From NCBI RefSeq assembly GCF_019049325.1, contig NZ_JAGMUO010000015.1:1-64000 (forward strand): 64,000 nucleotides of DNA, in the 5' to 3' direction. The translations under genes were made by a program, and so were the position numbers. Origin of the DNA: Streptomyces sp. AC512_CC834. Lineage in GTDB: Bacteria; Actinomycetota; Actinomycetes; Streptomycetales; Streptomycetaceae. The notes below the pieces were generated by a model that was not told the origin of the DNA, ran no database searches, and was given only the letters and a program-made list of their open reading frames with translations. Positions within the stretch are counted from its first letter, which is position 1. Every line of letters begins with the position of its first letter. Positions 53,692 through 64,000 of this stretch are shown here, piece after piece.

Positions 53692-54324
53692 TCAATTCCC
53701 GGTGTTCCCCGCGTTCCCCGCGTTGCCTGCGTTCGGCGTGCTCCGGTCCCGTGACCGGTGCCAGCGCCGCAGCAGCCCTTCCGGCACCTCTTCCGCGGTG
53801 AGCGCGAAGACGAGATGGTCCCGCCAGGCTCCGTCGATGTGCAGATAACGCGGCCTGAGCCCCTCCTCGCGGAATCCGAGTTTCTCCACGACCCGACGGC
53901 TGGGCGCGTTCTCGGGGCGAATACAGACCTCGACGCGATGCAGTCCGACGGTGCGGAAACAGTGGTCCACGGCCATCGCCACGGCCGTCGGCATCACCCC
54001 GCGGCCCGCCACCGCCTCGTCCACCCAGTAGCCCACGTGTCCGGAGCACATCGAGCCCCAGGTGATGCCGGCCACCGTCAACTGCCCGGCCAGCCGCCCC
54101 TGGTACTCGATGACGAACGGCAGCATCCGGCCCGCGTGGGCCTCGGACCTCAGGTGCCGCACCATCTGCCGGTAGGTCGGCCGGTTCGTGATCGGGCCGC
54201 CGGGTCCGGGCGGCGGAATGGTGGCCTCCCACGGGCGCAGCCAGTCCCGGTTGCGCCGGTTGACCTCGCGCCAGGCCCGCTGGTCCCGCAGCTTTATCGG
54301 CCTGAGGACGATGTCGCCGTCCAC
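53692..54324 (-). CDS. RimJ/RimL-type GNAT acetyltransferase
   Basis: A protein of at least 210 residues of the RimJ/RimL family of N-terminal acetyltransferases. It begins VDGDIVLRPIKLRDQRAW; the core has GYWVDEAVAGRGVMPTAVAMAV (acetyl-CoA loop) and GLHRVEVCIRPENAPSRRVVEKLGF. Coordinates use the GTG at 54324. A CTG at 54354 overlapping the Mog stop as CTGA would add [10 protein letters not shown] and restore 4-bp coupling, so the real start may be CTG. The C-terminus NAGNAGNAGNTGN is made by a 9-bp repeat. Fourth or fifth gene of the galU cluster; a RimJ gene holds the same place in mycobacteria (Rv0995). Confidence 0.88.
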   Translation of the reverse strand: MDGDIVLRPIKLRDQRAWREVNRRNRDWLRPWEATIPPPGPGGPITNRPTYRQMVRHLRSEAHAGRMLPFVIEYQGRLAGQLTVAGITWGSMCSGHVGYWVDEAVAGRGVMPTAVAMAVDHCFRTVGLHRVEVCIRPENAPSRRVVEKLGFREEGLRPRYLHIDGAWRDHLVFALTAEEVPEGLLRRWHRSRDRSTPNAGNAGNAGNTGN

Positions 54325-54350
54325 CAGCTCCGCAGGCCAGGAGGGGGTGT

Positions 54351-54893
54351 TCAGCTCGCACCCCCACCAATGGCGGGTCTGGGGTGGTCGCCGCCGCGAA
54401 GCTGGTCCACGGCGTGCTTCAGCAGCGGCTCCAGTACGGCGAGGCCGTCCTTCACCCCGCCGGAGGAGCCCGGCAGGTTGACGATCAGCGTCCCCCGCGC
54501 CACTCCGGCCAGTCCCCGGGAGAGCACCGCGGTAGGCACCTTGTCCCGGCCGTACGCCCGGACGGCCTCCGCGATGCCCGGGACCTCGTAGTCGATCACC
54601 GCCCGGGTCGCCTCGGGGGTGCGGTCGGTGGGCGAGATGCCGGTGCCGCCGGTGGTGACGATCACGTCGTAGCCCGCTTCGGCGCCCGCGCGCAGGGCCG
54701 CTTCCACGGGGTCGCCGTCCGGGACGACCCGCGGGCCGTCGACGGCGAAGCCGAAGCGGCGCAGGCCCTCGGCGATCAGCGGGCCGCCCTTGTCCTCGTA
54801 GACCCCGGCAGCGGCCCGGTTGGACGCCGTGACGACCAGGGCGGCGTACGGGGCGGGAAGGGCGCCTCCGACGGAGGTGTCCGGTGTCGTCAT
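54351..54893 (-). CDS. Molybdopterin adenylyltransferase-type protein (MoaB/Mog)
   Basis: A 180-residue MoCF-fold protein. [20 protein letters not shown] is the N-terminal strand, [19 protein letters not shown] is the family signature, and [16 protein letters not shown] is the C-terminal motif. It adenylates molybdopterin before metal insertion by a MoeA-type protein. The ATG at 54893 overlaps the moaC stop (ATGA). MoaB and Mog subgroups are hard to separate without alignment. Confidence 0.92.
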   Translation of the reverse strand: MTTPDTSVGGALPAPYAALVVTASNRAAAGVYEDKGGPLIAEGLRRFGFAVDGPRVVPDGDPVEAALRAGAEAGYDVIVTTGGTGISPTDRTPEATRAVIDYEVPGIAEAVRAYGRDKVPTAVLSRGLAGVARGTLIVNLPGSSGGVKDGLAVLEPLLKHAVDQLRGGDHPRPAIGGGAS

Positions 54894-55483
54894 GACCGGC
54901 TCCAGTCGCCCGACTTGCCGCCCGTCTTCTCCTCCACCCGCACGTCCGTGATGACCGCTCCCTTGTCGACCGCCTTGACCATGTCGATCACGGTGAGCGC
55001 GGCGACGGAGACCGCGGTGAGCGCCTCCATCTCGACACCCGTGCGATCCGTCGTCTTCACCGTGGCGGTGATCTCCACGGCGTCGTCCGCGACCGACAGC
55101 TCCAGTTTCACACCGGACACCGACAACGGGTGACACAACGGGATCAGGTCGGGGGTGCGTTTGGCGCCCATGATGCCCGCGATCCGCGCGGTGGCCAGGG
55201 CGTCGCCCTTGGGGACGCCCTCGCCGCGCAGCAGCTCGACCACGCGGGGCGCGACGAGGACGCGTCCGCTCGCGCGGGCGGTGCGTGCGGTCACGTCCTT
55301 GGCGGACACGTCGACCATCCGGGCGGCGCCCGCCTCGTCGATGTGCGTCAGCCGGTCCTGCGGGTCCTGTGGGTCCTGCGGGTCCTGTGGGTCTTGCCTG
55401 TCCTGCCGCGACTGCCGGTTCTGCCTGTCCTGAGGATCCTGCGGGTCCTGTCCGCTCCTGGGCGGTCGGTCCTGCGTACTCAT
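54890..55483 (-). CDS. moaC: Cyclic pyranopterin monophosphate synthase
   Basis: A 197-residue MoaC that, with MoaA, converts GTP to cyclic pyranopterin monophosphate. Core (about 45-197): [36 protein letters not shown] (catalytic region), [25 protein letters not shown] with the catalytic Lys/Asp. Normal MoaC has about 160 residues. Here residues 10-43 are a QDPQD/RQ repeat from 9-bp tandem DNA placed before the conserved start, so the enzyme carries a disordered N-terminal tail. The ATG at 55483 has GGGAG about 12 nt upstream. Confidence 0.94.
   Translation of the reverse strand: MSTQDRPPRSGQDPQDPQDRQNRQSRQDRQDPQDPQDPQDPQDRLTHIDEAGAARMVDVSAKDVTARTARASGRVLVAPRVVELLRGEGVPKGDALATARIAGIMGAKRTPDLIPLCHPLSVSGVKLELSVADDAVEITATVKTTDRTGVEMEALTAVSVAALTVIDMVKAVDKGAVITDVRVEEKTGGKSGDWSRS
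55360..55440. repeat. 9-bp repeat array in the moaC 5' coding end
   Basis: Tandem 9-mers of the type GGTCCTGCG (minus strand CAGGACCCG) with substitutions, encoding QDPQD/QDRQ units in MoaC. In frame throughout. Confidence 0.8.
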
Positions 55484-55569
55484 GCTCGTGTGACGCTCCC
55501 GGTCCGGGCCCGGCGCGGTGCGGCGCGTGGGCCTGCTGTGCGCGACACGGTACCGCCAACGGGGCGGGG

Positions 55570-56943
55570 TCAGCCGAGCAGGACCACCTCGACGTCGGCG
55601 CCGGGCTCGACGGACTCGGTGTCCTCGGGAACGACGATCAGCGCGTCGGCGTGCGCGAGGGCGGCCACGAGGTGGGAGCCCGAGCCGCCGACCGGGGTGA
55701 CCGAACCGTCGGCACAGGTGCCGCGCAGGAACTGCCGGCGGCCCTTCGGCGAGGTCAGTGCCTTGTCCGCGGTCAGGGACGCGGTGGTCGTCGGACGGTG
55801 GACGTCCGGCAGGCCCATGAGGGCGCGGATCGCGGGACGGACGAACAACTCGAAGGAGACGTACGACGACACCGGGTTGCCGGGCAGCGCGAGCAGCGGG
55901 GTGTGGTCGGGGCCGATGGAGCCGAAGCCCTGGGGCTTGCCGGGCTGCATGGCGAGCTTGCGGAAGTCCACGCCGCTGCCCGGCTCGTCCTCGTCGGCGA
56001 CGTGCGCCAGCGCCTCCTTGACCACGTCGTACGCCCCGACGCTCACCCCGCCGGTGGTGACCATCAGGTCGGCGCGCACCAGTTGGTCCTCGATGGTGGC
56101 CCGCAGGGTCTCGGCGTCGTCGGCGACGGCGCCCACGCGGTAGGCGATGGCTCCGGCGTCGCGGGCGGCCGCGGTGAGGGCGAAGCTGTTGGAGTCGTAG
56201 ATCTGACCGGACGCCAGCGGCTCGTCGGGCTGGACGAGTTCGCTGCCGGTGGAGAGCACCACCACGCGCGGGCGCGGGCGCACCCGTACCGTGCCCCGGC
56301 CGATCGCGGCGAGCAGGCCGATCTGCGGCGGGCCGAGAACGGTGCCGGCCTCCAGGGCGCGGTCGCCGGAGCGGACGTCGCTGCCCTTGGCGCGCACGTG
56401 CGCGCGTGCCTCCGCCGGCCGGTACACGTGGACGTGGCCCTCGGCGCCCTCGGGGGCCAGGCTGCGGGCGCGCATTCCCGAGACCGGGCCCTCGCCGAGC
56501 CCGCCGTCGGTCCACTCGACGGGGACGACGGTCTCGGCGCCGGGCGGGAGCGGGGCGCCGGTCATGATGCGGGCGGCCTGGCCCGGGCCCACGGACGGCG
56601 GGTCGGCCTGGCCTGCGGCGACGTCTCCGACGACCTCCAGGACGGCGGGGAACTCCTCGCTGGCGCCCGCGACATCGGTGACCCGCACCGCGTAGCCGTC
56701 CATGGAGCTGTTGTCGAACGGCGGCAGGGACAGCGGCACCGTGATGTCGTCGACCAGGACGCACCCCTGGGCGTCGAGCAGGTTCAGCTCGATGGGGTCC
56801 AGGGGGCGGACGGCGGCGAGGACGTCGTCCAGGTGTTCCTGCACCGACCACAGCCGGTTGGGACCGGGGTCCGCGCCGGAGTCGTGTCCGGGGCCCGCGC
56901 CGGCGTGGTCATGGCCGGTGTCACGGTGCGCGCTGCTGCTCAA
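55570..56943 (-). CDS. moeA: MoeA / gephyrin-like protein (Glp)
   Basis: A 457-residue MoeA-type molybdenum insertase. Domains: III/I region with [14 protein letters not shown] (about 73-86) and [18 protein letters not shown], a central MoCF-like domain with [19 protein letters not shown] and [17 protein letters not shown], then [18 protein letters not shown] and the C-terminal domain IV. The first 30 residues are His/Gly/Asp-rich and variable. The TTG at 56943 lies 5 bp after the galU stop with GAGGAG inside the galU end as ribosome site. In corynebacteria the protein encoded at this locus (Glp) binds FtsZ and the membrane protein GlpR; that role is plausible here too. Confidence 0.92.
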   Translation of the reverse strand: MSSSAHRDTGHDHAGAGPGHDSGADPGPNRLWSVQEHLDDVLAAVRPLDPIELNLLDAQGCVLVDDITVPLSLPPFDNSSMDGYAVRVTDVAGASEEFPAVLEVVGDVAAGQADPPSVGPGQAARIMTGAPLPPGAETVVPVEWTDGGLGEGPVSGMRARSLAPEGAEGHVHVYRPAEARAHVRAKGSDVRSGDRALEAGTVLGPPQIGLLAAIGRGTVRVRPRPRVVVLSTGSELVQPDEPLASGQIYDSNSFALTAAARDAGAIAYRVGAVADDAETLRATIEDQLVRADLMVTTGGVSVGAYDVVKEALAHVADEDEPGSGVDFRKLAMQPGKPQGFGSIGPDHTPLLALPGNPVSSYVSFELFVRPAIRALMGLPDVHRPTTTASLTADKALTSPKGRRQFLRGTCADGSVTPVGGSGSHLVAALAHADALIVVPEDTESVEPGADVEVVLLG

Positions 56944-56948
56944 CGGCG

Positions 56949-57851
56949 TTACATCTCCTCGGCTACGTAACTGCGAAGCCAGGTCCGGAAGTCCGGGCCC
57001 AGGTCTTCACGTTCGCATGCGAGTCGGACAATGGCACGCAGGTAGTCGCCGCGGTCACCGGTGTCATAGCGGCGGCCCTTGAAGACGACGCCGTGCACCG
57101 GGCCGCCCACGGACTCGTCCTCGGCGAGCTGCTGGAGGGCGTCGGTGAGCTGGATCTCGCCGCCGCGGCCGGGCTCGGTCCTGCGGAGTATGTCGAAGAT
57201 GTGCGGGTCGAGGACGTAGCGGCCGATGATGGCGTAATGGGACGGGGCGTCGGCCGGGTCCGGCTTCTCGACCAGTCCGCCGACCTTGACGACGTCGCTG
57301 TCCTGGGTGGTCTCCACGGCCGCGCAGCCGTAGAGGTGGATCTGCTCCGGCGCGACCTCCATGAGGGCGATCACGCTGCCGCCGTACTGCTCCTGAACGT
57401 CGATCATGCGCTGGAGCAGCGGGTCGCGCGGGTCGATCAGGTCGTCGCCGAGCAGGACCGCGAAGGGCTCGTGGCCGACGTGCGGGGCGGCGCACAGTAC
57501 GGCGTGGCCGAGGCCCTTGGGGTCGCCCTGGCGGACGTAGTGCATCATCGCGAGGTCGCTGGACTCCTGGACCTTGGTCAGGCGGCCCGCGTCGCCCTTC
57601 TTCTGGAGGGCGGACTCGAGTTCGTAGTTGCGGTCGAAGTGGTCTTCCAGGGGGCGCTTGTTGCGGCCCGTGACCATGAGGACGTCGCCGAGGCCCGCGG
57701 CCACGGCCTCTTCGACCACGTACTGGATCGCCGGCTTGTCGACGACCGGCAGCATCTCCTTGGGAGTGGCTTTGGTGGCCGGCAGGAACCGGGTACCGAG
57801 CCCGGCTGCGGGGATGACAGCCTTGCTGATCCTGGGGTGGGACTGAGTCAT
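56949..57851 (-). CDS. galU: UTP-glucose-1-phosphate uridylyltransferase
   Basis: A 300-residue nucleotidyltransferase that makes UDP-glucose from UTP and glucose-1-phosphate. Motifs: AVIPAAGLGTRFLPATKATPKEMLP in two parts (11-35), GRNKRPLEDHFD, QGDPKGLGHAV, VLLGDDLID (metal Asp) and GLVEKPDP. The ATG at 57851 (MTQSHPRISK) is chosen; an ATG 12 bp upstream adds four residues and has no better site. It is first in the galU-moeA-moaC-mog-rimJ(-sepX) operon and supplies UDP-glucose that GalE and GalT also use. Confidence 0.96.
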   Translation of the reverse strand: MTQSHPRISKAVIPAAGLGTRFLPATKATPKEMLPVVDKPAIQYVVEEAVAAGLGDVLMVTGRNKRPLEDHFDRNYELESALQKKGDAGRLTKVQESSDLAMMHYVRQGDPKGLGHAVLCAAPHVGHEPFAVLLGDDLIDPRDPLLQRMIDVQEQYGGSVIALMEVAPEQIHLYGCAAVETTQDSDVVKVGGLVEKPDPADAPSHYAIIGRYVLDPHIFDILRRTEPGRGGEIQLTDALQQLAEDESVGGPVHGVVFKGRRYDTGDRGDYLRAIVRLACEREDLGPDFRTWLRSYVAEEM

Positions 57852-57904
57852 GCGCGCCACCATATCCGGTGCCTATAGGGAGAATCTGTGACTCGAGATC
57901 ATTG

Positions 57905-57920
57905 GCGCTCATATGAGCGC
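57905..57920. promoter_or_regulatory. 16-bp perfect palindrome between galU and the folate gene
   Basis: GCGCTCATATGAGCGC, perfectly self-complementary, in the 93-bp divergent gap. It sits 24 bp before the cyclo-ligase start and 54 bp before galU, a plausible operator position for either gene. Confidence 0.45.
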
Positions 57921-57944
57921 ATTAGCACGGTACGGGAGTGACCA

Positions 57945-58559
57945 TTGCCTCACAGCGGCCCTGCGGACGAACCTGACAAGCGGACATTGCGGCGGGAATT
58001 CCTTACGGCGAGGAACAGGTTGACGGCGGATGACGTGCGGGTATCGGCGGACGCGCTGGCACGGCGGGCGCTCGGGCTGCCGGAGATGGCGGGGGCGCAC
58101 GCCGTGGCGGCGTACGTCTCCGTGGGCGCCGAACCAGGCACTCGCGCGCTGCTCGACGCGCTGCGCGCGCGGGGCGTGCGCGTCCTGCTGCCCGCCCTGC
58201 TGCCGGACAACGACCTGGACTGGGGCGAGTACGCCGGAGAGAACTCCCTCGCGCGCGTGCGCCACGGCGGGCGGATGGACCTGTACGAGCCCGCCGGCGA
58301 GCGACTGGGCCCGGACGCGGTGACGGAGGCCGACGTCGTGCTGCTGCCGGGGGTGGCGGTGGACGGGCGCGGACTGCGGCTGGGGCGCGGCGGCGGATCG
58401 TACGACCGGGTGCTGGCGCGGCTGGAGCGGGCGGGCGCGCGTCCCGCGCTGCTGGTGCTGCTGTACGACGGGGAGGTCGTCGCGCACGTCCCCGCCCTGC
58501 CGCACGACCGGCCGGTGGACGCGGTGGTGACGCCCTCGGGGGTACGCAGGTTCCGCTGA
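57945..58559 (+). CDS. 5-formyltetrahydrofolate cyclo-ligase
   Basis: A 204-residue enzyme that converts 5-formyl-THF to 5,10-methenyl-THF with ATP. N-terminal DKRTLRREFLTARNRLT, middle AAYVSVGAEPGTRALLDAL, and the C-terminal signature VVLLPGVAVDGRGLRLGRGGGSYDRVLA with the phosphate-binding Gly-rich loop. The TTG at 57945 has GGGAG 6-10 nt upstream; no in-frame ATG or GTG is better. Divergent from galU. A GC-rich 8-bp hairpin (58553-58575) overlaps the stop. Confidence 0.93.
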   Translation: MPHSGPADEPDKRTLRREFLTARNRLTADDVRVSADALARRALGLPEMAGAHAVAAYVSVGAEPGTRALLDALRARGVRVLLPALLPDNDLDWGEYAGENSLARVRHGGRMDLYEPAGERLGPDAVTEADVVLLPGVAVDGRGLRLGRGGGSYDRVLARLERAGARPALLVLLYDGEVVAHVPALPHDRPVDAVVTPSGVRRFR

Positions 58560-58575
58560 CGCCGACCGTCAGCGG
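58553..58575 (+). terminator. Hairpin overlapping the cyclo-ligase stop
   Basis: An 8-bp perfect stem (58553-58560 with 58568-58575), 7-nt loop; the stop codon is in the left arm. No T-run. Confidence 0.45.
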
Positions 58576-58583
58576 GTGCCTGC

Positions 58584-58641
58584 GGACCAGGGCTGGACCA
58601 AGGCCGGACCAGGGCCGGACCAGGGCCGGACCAGGGCCGGA

Positions 58642-58649
<8 letters not shown>
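58584..58649. repeat. 11-bp tandem repeat, six copies, at the acylase 3' end
   Basis: Six 11-mers of the form GGACCAGGGCC (58584-58594 through 58639-58649), the three central copies identical. The last copy overlaps the minus-strand stop codon of the acylase gene. Confidence 0.9.
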
Positions 58650-61473
<2,824 letters not shown>

Positions 61474-61753
61474 CGCTGTCCTTGCTGTCCTAACACGAGC
61501 GGCAGGGGCGGGCTGTGCTTCGTACTGAGCGCCTGAGCGCTGGAGCAACTGTAGGCGCAGGCCCGGCTCTCCCTTGACGCGGAGTCGGGTACCGGGACGG
61601 ACGAGCGTTCGATCTTGCCAAGCCGAGCGTCAAGAAAACGTCAAGAGTTAGGTAAGGTAACGAAGTAGTTGCCCGCAGGGCGCGGCTGCTTCGTGTGCCA
61701 TGGGGGTGCGCCTCGCGCAGCCCGAGCGGGCGCACTCGCCCGCACTGTGATCC
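61474..61753. promoter_or_regulatory. Divergent gap with direct repeats between acylase and antiporter
   Basis: A 280-bp non-coding gap with the promoters of both genes. CGTCAAGA occurs at 61628-61635 and 61639-61646, an 11-bp-phased direct repeat as bound by OmpR-type regulators, next to the AT-richer GTTAGGTAAGGTAAC (61647-61661). Function not proven. Confidence 0.4.
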
Positions 61754-63301
61754 GTGCTGTGCGCCAGGGAAGGGAAACGGCCGCTGACTGTCCACCACCT
61801 CAACCAGCTCCTGCTCGTCTGCTCGCTCGTCCTGCTCATCGCCGTGGCGGCGGTCCGCGTCTCCTCGCGCAGCGGGCTCCCCAGCCTGCTCGTCTACCTG
61901 GCCATCGGCATCGCCATGGGCCAGGACGGCATCGGCGACATCAAGTTCGACAACGCCGAACTGGTCCAGGTCATCGGCTACGCGGCCCTCGTCGTGATCC
62001 TCGCCGAGGGCGGACTCGGCACGAAGTGGAAGGAGGCGAAACCGGCCCTCCCGGCCGCCTCCGCGCTGGCCCTGGCCGGCGTCGCGGTGAGCGTCGGCGT
62101 GACCGCGGCGGGCGCGCACTACCTGACCGGTCTCGAGTGGCGGCAGGCGCTGATCGTCGGTGCGGTGGTCTCCTCGACGGACGCCGCGGCCGTCTTCTCC
62201 GTGCTGCGCCGCATCCCGCTGCCCAAGCGCATAACGGGCACGCTCGAGGCCGAGTCCGGCTTCAACGACGCCCCGGTGGTCATCCTCGTCGTCGCCTTCT
62301 CCACGGCGGGCCCGATCGAGCACTGGTACGTGCTGCTCGGCGAGATCGCCCTGGAGCTGGCCATCGGCGCCGCCATCGGACTCGCGGTGGGCTGGCTCGG
62401 GTCGTGGGGGCTGAAGCACGTGGCACTGCCCGCCTCCGGCCTCTACCCCATCGCCGTCATGTCGATGGCCGTCACGGCCTACGCGGCCGGCGCCATGGCC
62501 CATGGCAGCGGATTCCTCGCCGTCTACCTCGCCTCGATGGTCATGGGCAACGCGAAGCTTCCGCACTGGCCCGCCACCCGCGGCTTCGCCGACGGGCTCG
62601 GCTGGCTCGCCCAGATCGGCATGTTCGTCCTGCTCGGTCTGCTGGTCACCCCGCACGAACTGGGCGACGACATCCTGCCCGCCCTGGTCATCGGCCTGGT
62701 GCTCACCATGGTGGCGCGCCCGCTGAGCGTCGTGCTGTGCCTGGTGCCCTTCCGGGTGCCGTGGCAGGAGCAGGCCCTGATGTCCTGGGCCGGGCTGCGC
62801 GGCGCGGTGCCCATCGTGCTGGCGACGATCCCCATGGTGGAGCAAGTCGACGGCAGCCGCCGCATCTTCAACATCGTCTTCGTGCTGGTCGTCGTCTACA
62901 CCCTCGTCCAGGGACCCACGCTGCCCTGGCTGGCCCGCAAGCTGCGCCTGGGCGCGGGGGACGAGACCGCCGACCTCGGCATCGAGTCGGCGCCCCTGGA
63001 GCGGCTGCGCGGGCACCTGCTGTCCGTGACGATCCCCGAGGGCTCGAAGATGCACGGCGTCGAGATCAGCGAACTGCGGCTGCCGACCGGTTCCGCCGTC
63101 ACGCTGGTCGTCCGCGACGGGACGTCCTTCGTGCCGCTCCCGTCGACGGGGCTGCGGCGCGGAGACGAACTCCTCGTGGTCGCCACGGACCCGGTCCGGG
63201 ACGCCGCCGAGGCACGGCTGCGCGCGGTCGGTCACGGCGGCAAGCTGGCCGGCTGGCTGGGCACCGGAGGCAGCGGGAACACCGGCGGCACTCGCAGGTG
63301 A
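61754..63301 (+). CDS. CPA1-type potassium/proton or sodium/proton antiporter
   Basis: About 505-515 residues, a NhaP/CvrA-like antiporter. It has twelve to thirteen helices (about 20-400) with the ion-binding SSTDAAAVFSVL and ESGFNDAPVVI motifs (the ND pair of CPA1 proteins), GAMAHGSGFLAVYLASM and WAGLRGAVPIVLA. A C-terminal RCK_C-like cytosolic domain (about 430-500; LLSVTIPEGSKMHGVEI, DELLVVAT) suggests ligand gating. Coordinates use the GTG at 61754. A CTG at 61784 (LTVHHLNQLL) has AAGGG 9 nt upstream, gives the usual family N-terminus and is probably the real start. It exports cations in exchange for protons and may control cell volume. Confidence 0.9.
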   Translation: MLCAREGKRPLTVHHLNQLLLVCSLVLLIAVAAVRVSSRSGLPSLLVYLAIGIAMGQDGIGDIKFDNAELVQVIGYAALVVILAEGGLGTKWKEAKPALPAASALALAGVAVSVGVTAAGAHYLTGLEWRQALIVGAVVSSTDAAAVFSVLRRIPLPKRITGTLEAESGFNDAPVVILVVAFSTAGPIEHWYVLLGEIALELAIGAAIGLAVGWLGSWGLKHVALPASGLYPIAVMSMAVTAYAAGAMAHGSGFLAVYLASMVMGNAKLPHWPATRGFADGLGWLAQIGMFVLLGLLVTPHELGDDILPALVIGLVLTMVARPLSVVLCLVPFRVPWQEQALMSWAGLRGAVPIVLATIPMVEQVDGSRRIFNIVFVLVVVYTLVQGPTLPWLARKLRLGAGDETADLGIESAPLERLRGHLLSVTIPEGSKMHGVEISELRLPTGSAVTLVVRDGTSFVPLPSTGLRRGDELLVVATDPVRDAAEARLRAVGHGGKLAGWLGTGGSGNTGGTRR

Positions 63302-63592
63302 GCGGCAATCACAGGTGAGCGTATGAACGGGGAAGGGTGAGGGGTGAGGGGTGAGGGGTGCTTCCTTTCACAGGTTGTGACCGTCTCGGCCCCTGTACGA
63401 TGAAGGCGGCACCTGATCGAACCAACTCTGTCTGAAGCAGAGCTGGCGCGACCGTATGGCGGCCGGAACACCCCCTCATCGACACGGGCCCGGCATCTAC
63501 CGCAGTCCGCGCAAGAGGACAGCTCTCGGCGCTCCCGCACGGCGACAGCCGCGAGGCGGACCGCGCCACCAGGCGGCAGAAAGGCACGGGCC
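63302..63592. other. Gap after the antiporter gene with 7-bp repeats
   Basis: A 291-bp gap. GGGTGAG is repeated three times plus a partial copy (63335-63360). CAGGTGAGCG occurs twice around the antiporter stop (near 63296 and 63312). A possible -10 TACGAT near 63400 and a 5-bp hairpin (63426-63442) precede the MFS gene. No RNA family is recognised. Confidence 0.5.
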
Positions 63593-64000
63593 GTGGCATC
63601 CACGGTCACTCCCGCACGCCCCGGATACGGGCAACTGCTGCGCACCCGCGGCGCCTGGACGTTCCTGCTCCCCGGCTTCGCGGCCCGCCAGCCGTTCGCC
63701 ATGCTGACGCTCTCCATCGTGCTGCTGGTGCAGCACACCACCGGCTCCTACGGCGTCGCGGGCGCCGTCGCGGCCGTCACCGGCGTCTCCATGGCCCTGT
63801 TCGCCCCCTTCGGCGGCCGGCTCGCCGACCGCTACGGGCAGCGCACCGTCCTGCTGCCGGGCGTGCTCGTGCACACGGCGTCCGGTATCGCGCTGACCGT
63901 CCTCGCCCTCTCCGACGCGCCCCTGTGGGCGCTGTTCGTGGCGGCGGTGCCCACGGGGGCCTCGGTGCCGCAGGTCGGGCCCATGGTCCGGGCCCGCTGG
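63593..64000 (+). CDS. MFS transporter, N-terminal part (cut by window edge)
   Basis: The first 136 codons of a major facilitator protein, reading VASTVTPARPGYGQLLRTRG at the start. Helix 1 is at about 20-45, helix 2 at about 50-75, then the MFS loop 2-3 motif GGRLADRYGQRTVLL, and helices 3 and 4. The GTG at 63593 has AAAGG 9 nt upstream. The frame is open to the window end, so length and substrate class cannot be judged; sugar or drug efflux is possible. Confidence 0.85.
   Translation, partial: MASTVTPARPGYGQLLRTRGAWTFLLPGFAARQPFAMLTLSIVLLVQHTTGSYGVAGAVAAVTGVSMALFAPFGGRLADRYGQRTVLLPGVLVHTASGIALTVLALSDAPLWALFVAAVPTGASVPQVGPMVRARW

Noticed and set aside
61647..61661. Possible iron box (DmdR/IdeR site) GTTAGGTAAGGTAAC
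   Set aside because: Only the left half resembles the iron-box consensus; the right arm does not match and neither flanking gene is an iron gene.
63302..63592. Possible riboswitch or small RNA before the MFS gene
   Set aside because: Only a 5-bp hairpin and simple repeats are visible; no known aptamer pattern is seen.

Overview
This is a 64 kb stretch of actinobacterial chromosome. It is almost certainly from a Streptomyces: GC is very high, GTG starts are frequent, genes overlap by 4 bp (ATGA/GTGA), and marker genes such as ssgE, an LAxTG surface protein, a protein O-mannosyltransferase, resuscitation-promoting factor and a SepX/GlpR-like division protein are present. Gene order resembles the core region of S. 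coelicolor that runs from the galactose operon to galU. Species cannot be decided from the sequence alone. No CRISPR array, rRNA operon or large biosynthetic cluster is present.

Layout. 1-3.1 kb: a poorly characterised, lower-GC block with two coupled hypothetical genes and, convergent to them, a coupled lipoprotein/secreted-protein pair. 3.3-10 kb: a secreted alpha/beta hydrolase, the galactose operon galT-galE-galK (minus strand) and a divergent sodium/solute symporter with a small membrane partner. 10.1-17 kb: an orphan LuxR-type regulator that lacks the phospho-acceptor Asp, two tandem membrane-anchored PQQ-type propeller proteins, and a Uup-like ABC-F ATPase. 17.1-25.2 kb: a Uma2-family gene, then ispE, rsmA (ksgA), rpfB-like, tatD, a zinc-ribbon gene and rsmI on the minus strand, with pmt divergent from rsmI. 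25.5-29.4 kb: two tandem penicillin-binding transpeptidases facing ssgE, a cell-wall and sporulation neighbourhood. 29.6-32.3 kb: a nickel-type ECF transporter (NikMN-Q-O) behind what looks like a Nur operator and a leaderless promoter. 32.3-38.5 kb: a serine beta-lactamase-like esterase, DUF1876, an EamA exporter with a YbaK deacylase, and a TetR/MMPL pair.

38.7-47.3 kb: a tricorn protease carrying a large minisatellite-encoded insert, a small charged protein, and a three-gene oxidation operon (flavin monooxygenase, alpha/beta hydrolase, SDR) divergent from a MerR regulator. 47.4-48.7 kb: a solitary large serine recombinase. 48.8-52.2 kb: exonuclease III, a GNAT acetyltransferase, a sortase-anchored (LASTG) surface protein, and tRNA-Ala(CGC) with a very strong terminator. 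52.2-57.9 kb: sepX/glpR-like, rimJ-like, mog-like, moaC, moeA/glp and galU in one tight minus-strand operon; this order matches the galU-moeA-rimJ-glpR cluster of mycobacteria and corynebacteria that links a gephyrin-like protein to cell division. 57.9-64 kb: 5-formyl-THF cyclo-ligase, a large penicillin-acylase-family Ntn hydrolase, a CPA1-type antiporter, and the start of an MFS transporter cut by the window edge.

Most genes are chromosomal housekeeping or developmental functions. The most unusual signals are regulatory or structural: the Nur-box-like site, a family of short palindromic elements (one inside tatD in frame), and an exceptional density of short tandem repeats (periods 6, 7, 9, 11, 15, 17 and 18 bp) concentrated at 3' ends of genes and in protein linkers.
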